Source: Saprospiraceae bacterium
Lineage (GTDB): Bacteria > Bacteroidota > Bacteroidia > Chitinophagales > Saprospiraceae
Direction: 5' to 3'
Assembly: GCA_022842255.1 (NCBI GenBank)
Contig: JALHPW010000178.1
Location: 1 to 8,742, forward strand
DNA: 8,742 nucleotides
Below are positions 1 through 6,076 of this stretch, in pieces (position 1 is the first letter of the stretch; each line of letters opens with the position of its first letter). A program made the translations under genes and the position numbers. Under the pieces are notes generated by a model that did no database searches, had not been told where the DNA came from, and was given only the letters and a program-made list of their open reading frames with translations.

Positions 1-502
1 GATCACGGAGGTGGGTGAACCCTTGAGCGGTCGTTTGTTTATCCTGGATACCTTGAGTTTCCAAACCCGCAGTTTCAACATCAAGCGTCGTGATGACAAT
101 CCGCTCAATGGGGAAAACCCAATCATCACACAACTCATTGATTATGAGGCTTTTTGTGGATTAAAGCCGACAACAACCAAAAAGCCTGTCAAACAAATTA
201 CGGTTCAGGAGTTTCGCGATTGGCAAGGTCTTGGCGAAAAATTCCAACTCATTGACGTGCGCGAGCCACACGAATACGAGGCTTCCAATTTGGGGGCGGA
301 GTTGATTCCACTTGCTACGGTTGTGGCCAATGCGGCACGTTTTTCAAGGGAGATAAAAGTGGTGGTACATTGCCGCTCAGGCGTTCGCAGCGTCCAGGCC
401 ATCCGGGAGTTGGAGGCTACATTTGGCTTTGAAAACCTCTATAATTTGGAAGGGGGAATCCTTGCCTATCAGGAATTTAGCCCGCCCGAAGCGATAGAAT
501 AG
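1..502 (+). CDS. moeB: MoeB/ThiF-type adenylyltransferase with C-terminal rhodanese domain (5' partial)
   Basis: This is the C-terminal part of a HesA/MoeB/ThiF-family protein. Such enzymes adenylate the C-terminal glycine of a small sulfur-carrier protein (MoaD or ThiS), and a fused rhodanese domain can hand over the sulfur as a persulfide. The frame is open from the first complete codon at position 2, so the true start and the adenylation domain lie outside the window; the GTG at 11 is internal. The visible part begins with the family's GEPLSGRLFILD strand and the LIDYEAFCG segment, then a short linker near 150-200. The rhodanese domain follows: IDVREPHEYE, the active-site loop CRSGVRS with its cysteine codon at 371-373, and the closing LEGGILAY. 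Where many MoeB proteins carry a second CxxC zinc pair this one reads DNPLNGENP, without cysteines. MoeB versus ThiF cannot be decided from this fragment. It runs tail to tail into the desaturase gene with 5 bases between the stops. Confidence 0.85.
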   Translation, partial: ITEVGEPLSGRLFILDTLSFQTRSFNIKRRDDNPLNGENPIITQLIDYEAFCGLKPTTTKKPVKQITVQEFRDWQGLGEKFQLIDVREPHEYEASNLGAELIPLATVVANAARFSREIKVVVHCRSGVRSVQAIRELEATFGFENLYNLEGGILAYQEFSPPEAIE

Positions 503-507
503 CATCT

Positions 508-1320
508 CTAATCACCATTTTCAGTATTGCCAGTTTTTTCCCTGAAAATCTTGTCAAAACCGGGGCATTCCGTCTTCATCCATCGGTCCCAGAACGTGAA
601 ATACAAACCATAGTTGAATTGAAATCGCTTGTGGTGCAAATCATGATGGGTAGCGCCAATGAGCCATTTGCCCAGCCAATGCCGTTCAAAATTTTTGGGG
701 AAAACCTCTATCCCACAATGGTTTATAGTACCAGAAAGCGTCATCAGGAGCAAAAGAAAGAACAACACGAAAAGGTGCAGGGGCAACACTAACATTAACA
801 AGGGAATAAACAAGGCCTGCAAACCCGCCTCTAAAGGATGGAAAGAAAATGCGCTCATCGAGGTGGTGTGGATGCTCTCATGATGCCATTGATGCAAAAG
901 CCGGTAAATTTTGGGAAGGTGCATCCAGCGGTGCAACCAGTAATAGTACGTTTCGTGCAGCACGATGGCAATCAGGAAACTCAGGGGGTGGTAGAGCATC
1001 GGGTAATCACTCCAGCGTAGGTATATTTTGGTGTACCCAGCCTGCCATAACACGATAATAAACCCAAAAAACACGGCAAAAATCAGGGAAGCAAGCGCCG
1101 AACGCCATATTTCCCGCCATATTTGAGCCCGTGTTTGTGGCACATGGTTAAGCACCCGGTTTTGAAAAAATTTGCGAAACCAGACAAAACCCGCGTAATG
1201 GAATACCGCTGAAAAAAGCAGGTAGCGGACGAAGGTGAACGTAAACGTGATTGCGACAAACAAGAAAAACCAGCGGGGCTGATGGTAAGGCGCGTTCAAA
1301 AGGCTATCTATCATGGGCAT
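508..1320 (-). CDS. Sterol desaturase / fatty acid hydroxylase family membrane protein
   Basis: This 270-residue protein belongs to the integral-membrane di-iron hydroxylase/desaturase superfamily (fatty acid hydroxylase, sterol desaturase, carotene hydroxylase). The histidine clusters that hold the two irons are all present: HETYYYWLHRWMH (H122, H130, H134), HQWHHESIH (H143, H146, H147, H151), a lone H201 in TINHCG, and HHDLHH (H225, H226, H229, H230) followed by the usual NYGLYFTFWDRWMKT ending. Hydrophobic stretches near residues 17-40, 72-93, 112-121 and 166-195 agree with a polytopic inner-membrane protein with its metal site on the cytosolic side. The length is normal for bacterial members. 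The substrate cannot be read from the sequence; a lipid is likely. The first ATG (1320) is used here, but a second one two codons in (1314) is equally possible, and neither has a clear ribosome binding site. The gene diverges from ppc and converges on the moeB-like gene. Confidence 0.9.
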   Translation of the reverse strand: MPMIDSLLNAPYHQPRWFFLFVAITFTFTFVRYLLFSAVFHYAGFVWFRKFFQNRVLNHVPQTRAQIWREIWRSALASLIFAVFFGFIIVLWQAGYTKIYLRWSDYPMLYHPLSFLIAIVLHETYYYWLHRWMHLPKIYRLLHQWHHESIHTTSMSAFSFHPLEAGLQALFIPLLMLVLPLHLFVLFFLLLLMTLSGTINHCGIEVFPKNFERHWLGKWLIGATHHDLHHKRFQFNYGLYFTFWDRWMKTECPGFDKIFREKTGNTENGD

Positions 1321-1523
1321 GGGACTGGGTGGTTGCTGGATTGCACCTCAGTAGAAGCACGTTCACGAAACATTGTCCCAAAGATTGAACAAGCCTCTGA
1401 CCCACCTGTTGAAACGAGTCCTGTGAATTTTAGTTTTAAAAAGCCCCAATTGCCTATTCAGAATTCAATCAATAATAATATCCAGGAAAGCTCTTTTCCG
1501 TTCAAATACCCGACCTTTAGCGA
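1321..1523. other. Divergent intergenic region between the desaturase gene and ppc
   Basis: This 203-base stretch separates two genes transcribed away from each other and must hold both promoters. For ppc there is one weak candidate (listed separately). I saw no TTTG / TAnnTTTG pair with proper spacing for the minus-strand gene. An in-frame TAG at 1518-1520 fixes the ppc start downstream of it. I see no small gene, RNA or hairpin here. Confidence 0.5.
1408..1438 (+). promoter_or_regulatory. Candidate promoter for ppc
   Basis: GTTG at 1408-1411 and TAGTTTTA at 1431-1438 are separated by 19 bases. This resembles the Bacteroidota consensus TTTG-N19-TAnnTTTG with one mismatch in each element. 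It lies about 85 bases upstream of the ppc start. The match is imperfect and the region is AT-rich, so chance is a real possibility. Confidence 0.3.
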
Positions 1524-4114
1524 ATGATGAAGTTCGAATCGCCCGCTGCCCTGCCTTTCCATACGTACAATAGCCTGTTCCTCAGTCTTCCTTTTGATGA
1601 AATTGAGGAGACTGGCACACGTCTGGCCCTGTTTGCCCAGCATTGCGAACATGGTTTTAAAAAAGGCAAAAGCCCGGAGGACATTGTAAAGTCCTTCTGG
1701 AAGGAATACGTGGCCGAGGCCGACGAACTGGCGCAGCATCGCCTCTTGCGTTATTTCATTCAATACATTGAACGTCAAGTAGTTTTGTTCGATTCGGTAG
1801 AAGATTCGCTCTTCGAACAAACGCACGAAATGAACGGGCCTGGCTCCATCAAATACCTGCTCCACCACTTCGAATCAGTGGTAGACCGCGCCGAACTGTT
1901 GGAAAAAATCCGAACCTTCAGCTTGCGGCTTGTGCTGACTGCCCACCCCACGCAATTTTATCCCGGCAAGGTGTTGGGCATCATCAACGACCTGGGTAAA
2001 GAAATCAAAGACCATCAGTTGGAAAACATCCGATTGCTGCTCATGCAACTGGGCCGGACCACACTGGTTAACCAAGAAAAACCCACCCCGTATGAAGAAG
2101 CCGTCAGCCTAGGCTGGTACATGGAGCACGTCTTTTTCCATGCACTTCCGGATGTGTTGTACCGGATGTTGGTTGAGTTGGACCAGGACATCGCCACGTT
2201 TGAAAACCCGCGCTTGTTGGCCCTTGGTTTTGGCCGGGCGGCGACCGCGATGGCAACCCGTTTGTGACCGCCGATACGACCCGGCTGGTGGCCGACCGTT
2301 TGCGCGACGCTGTTTTGCGGGGGTATTACCGCGATATCAAACAACTGAAACGCCGCCTGAGCTTCCGAGGGGTGGAAGAAATCATCGCCCGGGCTGAGGA
2401 AAAAATCTACAACACACTGTACAGTCCTGATAAAAAGGAAAGTTACGTCCGCTGCCAAGATTTGCTGGATGAATTGATAGAAGCCCGGTCCATCCTGGTT
2501 TCCAAACATCAGGCGCTTTTCAAGGAACAACTAGACCGTTTTATCTTGAAAATCAGGGTATTCGGGTTTCACTTTGCAAGTCTCGACATTCGGCAGGAAA
2601 GCCGCAAACACGGCGAGGTTTGGCAAACGATTTTGCAAAACAGAAAAGAAAAACACAGTGGATACAACGCCGAGGAGTTTCTGCAAGGTGATGAAAACAC
2701 CCAAATCAATCGGCTCCTAGGCGCCACCAACCCGCTGGACGAAAATGATTTCTCCGACCCGTTTGTCAAAGAAACCATCCGTTCCTTTGCGGTAATCCAG
2801 GAAATTCAAGAAAAAAACGGCGAACTCGGCTGCCATCGCTACATCATTTCCAACTGCAACAGCGCCCTGAACGTGGCCGAAGCGCTGGCCCTGGCCAAAC
2901 TGAGTTGGCACCACGAGGACCATGCCTCTTTACATGGGGCAGACCCTATCCCGCTCGACATCGTACCACTGTTTGAAACCATTGAAGACCTTGCGCATTG
3001 CGGGGAAATCATGCGCCAACTCTACACCAATACCCATTACGCCGCCCACCTCGCCAGTCGAAACCAGACGCAGCACATCATGCTGGGCTTTTCCGATGGC
3101 ACCAAAGACGGCGGTTATCTGCGCGCCAACTGGAGCATTTACCGCGCCAAGGAGGAACTCACCCGAGTGAGTCGGAGTCATGGCATTTCGGTCATCTTCT
3201 TTGATGGTCGTGGCGGACCTCCCGGGCGAGGCGGCGGCAACAACGCCAGCTATTATGCGGCGCAGGGCCAAGACATTGAAAATCAAGCCATTCACGTCAC
3301 CATTCAAGGGCAAACCGTGAGCAGCACGTATGGAACCTTGCCCGCTGCTACGTTTAATATTGAGCGCTTGCTCAGTGCTGGCTTAGAGAATCACCTCAAC
3401 CGCAGCCAAAGCCCCTTGATGAGCCAAGAGGATCGGTTGTTGCTCGACGAACTCGCGGAGTCTGCCTTAGAAGCCTACCTAAAACTGAAAAATCACCGCG
3501 ATTTTGTGCCGTATTTGGAAAAAATGACGCCCTTGCAATGGTATGGGGACAGTAACATCGCCAGTCGGCCGACCAAACGAAACACTGGTGGAGGGCTCAA
3601 ATTTGAAGACCTCCGGGCTATCCCATTTGTGGGCGCCTGGGCACAGATGAAGCAAAACGTGCCGGGTTATTACGGGCTTGGCAGTGCGATGGAGGCTTTT
3701 TTGAAAACCCGTGGCAATGAAATGCGCCGACTCTATCAGCACTCCCTGTTTTTTCGCACCCTGCTCGAAAACTCGATGCAATCGCTTTCCAAATCCAATT
3801 TTGACGTGACGCGATATATCGGAGAGCACCCACAGTTTGGGGAATTTTGGCATCTTTTATACGATGAATATCAACGCACATTGGCCTGCTTGAAGGCAAT
3901 TTCGGGGGAAGATGTGCTGCTTGCGGAGAACATTGCCTCGAAAAACAGCATACGTCTACGGGAAGACATCGTACTGCCCCTCATCACCATTCAGCAGTTT
4001 GCCTTGCAGCAATTGCAGGCCGATAACCTGAGCCCTGAGGCGCACCAAATGTACCGAAAACTGGTGATGCGGGCAATGTTCGGGATTATCAATGCCGCGC
4101 GAAACGCAGCCTGA
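1524..4114 (+). CDS. ppc: Phosphoenolpyruvate carboxylase, split by a one-base frameshift
   Basis: The enzyme makes oxaloacetate from phosphoenolpyruvate and bicarbonate, refilling the TCA cycle. It is read in two pieces: frame 1524-2267 ends at a TGA (2265-2267), and the rest continues in the -1 frame to 4114. One extra T in the TTTT run at 2228-2231 joins them into 863 residues, a normal length for the family, and restores LGFWPGGDRDGNPFVTAD. In joined numbering the motifs are: catalytic H141 in LTAHPTQF, GGDRDGNP (239-246), LDIRQES (354-360), PLFETI (482-487), GFSDGTKDGG (522-531), the glycine loop DGRGGPPGRGGG (561-572), SRPTKR (681-686) and LRAIP (697-701). Differences from the E. coli type are Q for E after HPT, D for H in the FHGRGG position, and an end in NAARNAA instead of RNTG. 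The start is ATG 1524 or 1527, just after an in-frame TAG. The second piece has no credible start of its own: its first start-like codon, GTG 2264, is the valine of NPFVTAD. The uninterrupted homology on both sides suggests a recent mutation or a sequence error. Confidence 0.93.
2226..2234 (+). other. Frameshift site in ppc (apparent loss of one T)
   Basis: The sequence GGTTTTGGC is read GGT TTT GGC in the first frame, leading to a TGA at 2265. The expected enzyme needs GGT TTT TGG CCG, which is one more T in the run at 2228-2231. All conserved residues before this point are in frame 0 and all after it are in the -1 frame. A homopolymer indel, real or artefactual, explains it best. A tRNA-Phe slipping back one base on TTTT would also keep pairing, but no tandem X XXY YYZ heptamer is present and I noticed no obvious hairpin just downstream. 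Confidence 0.85.
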
Positions 4115-4135
4115 GGTTTAAGTTATAATCAACGC

Positions 4136-4188
4136 AAAGTGATTTTGGAATCAAGCAATTGCATCACTCAAATCATCAAAATCACTTT
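4136..4188. repeat. Inverted repeat just behind ppc (possible terminator or stem)
   Basis: AAAGTGATTTT at 4136-4146 and AAAATCACTTT at 4178-4188 are perfect 11-base reverse complements around a 31-base loop, starting 21 bases after the ppc stop. The stem is AT-rich and lacks a following T-run on the plus strand, so it is not a typical intrinsic terminator. It lies largely inside the first copy of the direct repeat. In the second copy the left arm is not conserved. Confidence 0.45.
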
Positions 4189-4200
4189 AATCACAGTATA
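4141..4200. repeat. 60-bp intergenic direct repeat, copy 1
   Basis: This 60-base unit matches 4251-4310 at 56 of 60 positions; the two starts are 110 bases apart. It contains the palindrome GCAATTGC and a run of ATCA blocks at 4150, 4163, 4172, 4181 and 4190, the last four exactly 9 bases apart. AT-rich repeats of this general look occur between genes in Bacteroidota (recollection, not checked). No open frame of note crosses it. Confidence 0.9.
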
Positions 4201-4220
4201 GCTTATCTATAGCCAACACC

Positions 4221-4242
4221 AAGTGGTTTTGAACAAGTATGC
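4221..4242. repeat. Possible degenerate partial third copy
   Basis: Bases 4221-4242 resemble the left part of the unit plus its flank at 4137-4162 if a few gaps are allowed: AAGTGGTTTTGAACAAG against AAGTGATTTTGGAATCAAG. It sits between the two full copies. The similarity is short and gapped, so it may be chance. Confidence 0.3.
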
Positions 4243-4250
4243 TTTTCAAT

Positions 4251-4310
4251 CATTTTGGAATCAAGCAATTGCATCATTCAAATCATCAAAATCACATTAA
4301 TCATAGTATA
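4251..4310. repeat. 60-bp intergenic direct repeat, copy 2
   Basis: This is the second copy of the unit at 4141-4200, with four substitutions and no indel. The ATCA blocks are kept at 4260, 4273, 4282, 4291 and 4300 with the same spacing, so the phasing is preserved. Its right end overlaps the minus-strand YdeI-family gene, giving that gene its last two sense codons and its TGA stop (4301-4303). Confidence 0.9.
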
Positions 4311-4885
4311 AACTGCTTAGGCTTCTGCCTTTGGGCGGCCATTTCGACTAGTTCGTTTAAACGTTTTTGTCTGGTTTCTGGCCGCTTGGCGGCTGCGAGC
4401 CAATGCAGCATAATTTTTCTGGCCGATTTGCTTAGGCCTAAAAAGTAATCCGCCGCAACAGTATTTGCCTGAAAAGCCGCTTCTAAATCGCCGGGGATTG
4501 TCAATGCTTCTATCTCATCAAGGCTGGCCCAGGAGCCATTTTGTTTGGCCTTTTCAATGCATTCGTAACCAGCTTCGGTCATAAGACCTGCTTCGATCAA
4601 TTGCTCGATTTTTGCCTTGTTCACCTTTGACCATCCACTTTTCGGTTTTCGCTTGCAGAAAAACTGCATAAACCTGTCGTCACCAAGCGATTTACGGGTG
4701 CTGTCTATCCAACCGAAACAAAGCGCTTCGTCCACTGCATCGCTGTAGCTTATGGTTGGCACATTGGCCTGTTTCTTATAGTAAATCAGCCAAATGGATT
4801 GTTTGGAACGATGGTGTTCTTGCAACCATAGTCGCCAGGCTTCTCGGCTGTTTGGACAAAAGGTTTCTATTGCTTTTTCTTGCAT
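4301..4885 (-). CDS. YdeI/OmpD-associated (OmdA) family protein
   Basis: This 194-residue soluble protein fits the YdeI/OmpD-associated family, whose members have been linked to bacteriocin or peptide resistance and stress in enterobacteria; the biochemical role is not established. Family hallmarks are the N-terminal SREAWRLWLQEHH region, DEALCFGWIDS near residues 52-62, the FCKRKPKSGWSKVNK segment near 75-89, and the helical C-terminal part with FLGLSKSARKIMLHWLAAAK and ETRQKRLNELV. There is no signal peptide or membrane segment. The ATG at 4885 lies 7 bases after the stop of the DUF1761 gene, so the two are very probably one transcript. The extreme C-terminus (IL and the stop) is encoded inside a repeat copy, so the original 3' end may have been replaced or trimmed there. 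Confidence 0.82.
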   Translation of the reverse strand: MQEKAIETFCPNSREAWRLWLQEHHRSKQSIWLIYYKKQANVPTISYSDAVDEALCFGWIDSTRKSLGDDRFMQFFCKRKPKSGWSKVNKAKIEQLIEAGLMTEAGYECIEKAKQNGSWASLDEIEALTIPGDLEAAFQANTVAADYFLGLSKSARKIMLHWLAAAKRPETRQKRLNELVEMAAQRQKPKQFIL

Positions 4886-4892
4886 GGTTTTA

Positions 4893-5306
4893 TTATTTCA
4901 TCCAAACCAAAATAAGACTTGCGATTGAAATCCCCACCAAATGATACGACCCACTAATGATTCCGTAAAGAATGGGGCGAGGGATGTTGGGGTTGATGGC
5001 AATATTAACGGTGTTGGCAAATAAATACCCAATACCAATCAAAAATGAAAATTCCAGTGCGCTGCCAACGGAATGAATATCCAGGGCCTTGATTAAAATC
5101 GCACTTGCAAGGGTGATTACCAGTAAACAAATTGCGGGCCCAACGATAAAAATGGGTTTGTTTGGTAAGGTTTCATGGTCTCGCCCCAAAGACACTTTGT
5201 ACTGTTTGCTGAACAGGAAGGTGAACCATAACGCTCCAAGCGAAGAATACGCAACAACGGCAATTAAAACGCCAATCCAATTTAAGTTTGTCAATTGACC
5301 AATCAT
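4893..5306 (-). CDS. DUF1761 family small membrane protein
   Basis: This 137-residue, mostly hydrophobic protein matches the DUF1761 pattern: an N-terminal LNWIGVLIAVVAYSSLGALWF helix whose Trp sits near the membrane border, a short polar loop, and three further helices near residues 52-75, 85-107 and 112-136 of this start. It should be an inner-membrane protein with four spans; its function is unknown. I prefer ATG 5306 because MIGQLTNLNW begins right before the first helix. A GTG at 5333 in the same frame would add nine polar residues and would place the start close to the upstream palindrome. The gene follows the WYL regulator in the same direction after a gap of about 75 bases and is followed at 7 bases by the YdeI-family gene. 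Regulation by the neighbouring WYL protein is likely (inference). Confidence 0.8.
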   Translation of the reverse strand: MIGQLTNLNWIGVLIAVVAYSSLGALWFTFLFSKQYKVSLGRDHETLPNKPIFIVGPAICLLVITLASAILIKALDIHSVGSALEFSFLIGIGYLFANTVNIAINPNIPRPILYGIISGSYHLVGISIASLILVWMK

Positions 5307-5351
5307 AATGTGCTTTTTTAAAATTTCTGCCACAAAAGTCTAGGCGCCTTG

Positions 5352-5367
5352 TGACAGCCCTATGTCA
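5352..5367. promoter_or_regulatory. Palindromic operator candidate upstream of the DUF1761 gene
   Basis: TGACAGCCCTATGTCA is a perfect TGACA-N6-TGTCA inverted repeat. It lies 45 bases before the ATG at 5306, in the only sizeable gap of this minus-strand cluster, directly after the end of the WYL regulator gene. Closer to the gene, the minus strand reads TAGACTTTTG, a rough -7-like element, so a protein on the palindrome would overlap a promoter. Dyad symmetry fits a dimeric HTH regulator. That the adjacent WYL protein binds it is inference. Confidence 0.5.
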
Positions 5368-5380
5368 GGGGTAAAAAGCA

Positions 5381-6073
5381 TCAATGAAATTTGTCAAAAT
5401 ATTCTTGCAGGGTCATCTTGTGCGGGATAAACTTTTCGGATTGGATTTCCAGTTTATGAATTCGGTCCAGGCGGAAAAACCGAAACGACTTGCGCAGCCG
5501 GCACCAAGCTACCAACAACCAATTTTCCTGTGTGCTTAACAATGCGAATGGTTCAATTAGCCTGGTAGTGCTTTCGTTTGCCTCATTGGTGTAATCAATT
5601 CTTGTGAGGTAAAAATTGGTCAGCGCGAATTGCAAATCAGATAAATTATTGCTGTTCCTTTCATTGTGAATATTTTGGTCAAATCGGGTTCGTTCGGCAA
5701 GCAGGTTTGCCTTTTCTTTCACGCTATGGCCTAAGACCGCTTTGATTTTATCTATCGCTTCTATATAATCTTTGATAAAAGAAGCATCCCTATTTTTCAA
5801 AACCAGTTGCTCTGCAAGCACTAATGCGTTGGCTTGATTTTCGGTAAACATGATGGGAGGGAGTCTGTAATGCTCCATCAGCGAGTAACCCTTTCCTTCT
5901 TCGGTGATAATTGGAACGCCTGCTTGTTCAAGTGCCCTAATGTCCCTATAAATCGTCCTGATGCTGACTGAAAATTTGGAGGCGAGTTCGCCAGCCGTCC
6001 ATAAACGTTTGGTCTGCAAGTGAGTCAAAATTGCAGTCAACCTGGAAAGTCGTGTTGTTTCTGTGTCATTCAT
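5381..6073 (-). CDS. YafY-type transcriptional regulator, HTH and WYL domains
   Basis: This 230-residue DNA-binding protein starts with an HTH_11-type winged helix (about residues 7-65: RLSRLTAILTHLQTKR, then TAGELASKFSVSIRTIYRDIRALEQAGVPI and a GKGYSL wing). The sensor part has the WYL-domain core near 170-205, RLIEPFALLSTQENWLLVAW followed by RLRKSFRFFRLDRI, with WLL where the name-giving WYL triplet usually stands. The end, HKMTLQEYFDKFH, is short, so the C-terminal extension found in WYL proteins of 300 or more residues is reduced. Such proteins sense a ligand, often unknown, and repress or activate nearby genes. The ATG at 6073 comes 3 bases after the argH stop, suggesting read-through from argH. 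The palindrome behind the gene and the two small genes after it are the likely targets (inference). Confidence 0.88.
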   Translation of the reverse strand: MNDTETTRLSRLTAILTHLQTKRLWTAGELASKFSVSIRTIYRDIRALEQAGVPIITEEGKGYSLMEHYRLPPIMFTENQANALVLAEQLVLKNRDASFIKDYIEAIDKIKAVLGHSVKEKANLLAERTRFDQNIHNERNSNNLSDLQFALTNFYLTRIDYTNEANESTTRLIEPFALLSTQENWLLVAWCRLRKSFRFFRLDRIHKLEIQSEKFIPHKMTLQEYFDKFH

Positions 6074-6076
6074 CGT

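Noticed and set aside
503..507. A terminator between the moeB-like gene and the desaturase gene
   Set aside because: The two stops are 5 bases apart and I see no GC-rich hairpin with a T-run on either strand around them.
2222..2240. Programmed -1 ribosomal frameshifting in ppc
   Set aside because: There is only a TTTT run, no tandem slippery heptamer and no obvious stimulating structure, and no reason for this enzyme to be made that way. An indel is far simpler, so slippage is kept only as a remote option.
2015..2530. Long open frame on the minus strand opposite ppc
   Set aside because: It is a shadow of the high-GC coding strand: it spans the frameshift site without any recognisable motif. 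The other minus-strand frames at 1458-1868, 2930-3313 and 3479-3853 are of the same kind.
2264..4114. A separate 616-codon gene starting at GTG 2264
   Set aside because: The GTG is the valine of the conserved NPFVTAD stretch, and the frame continues upstream with WPGGDRDGNP. It is the second part of the broken ppc, not an independent gene.
4136..4310. CRISPR array or short tandem array
   Set aside because: There are only two units, each 60 bases and internally periodic, with one 50-base separation and no set of equal spacers, and no cas genes nearby.
5307..5333. GTG 5333 as start of the DUF1761 gene
   Set aside because: It would add nine polar residues (MAEILKKHI) before the conserved opening. 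The ATG at 5306 fits the membrane topology better, though the longer form is not excluded.
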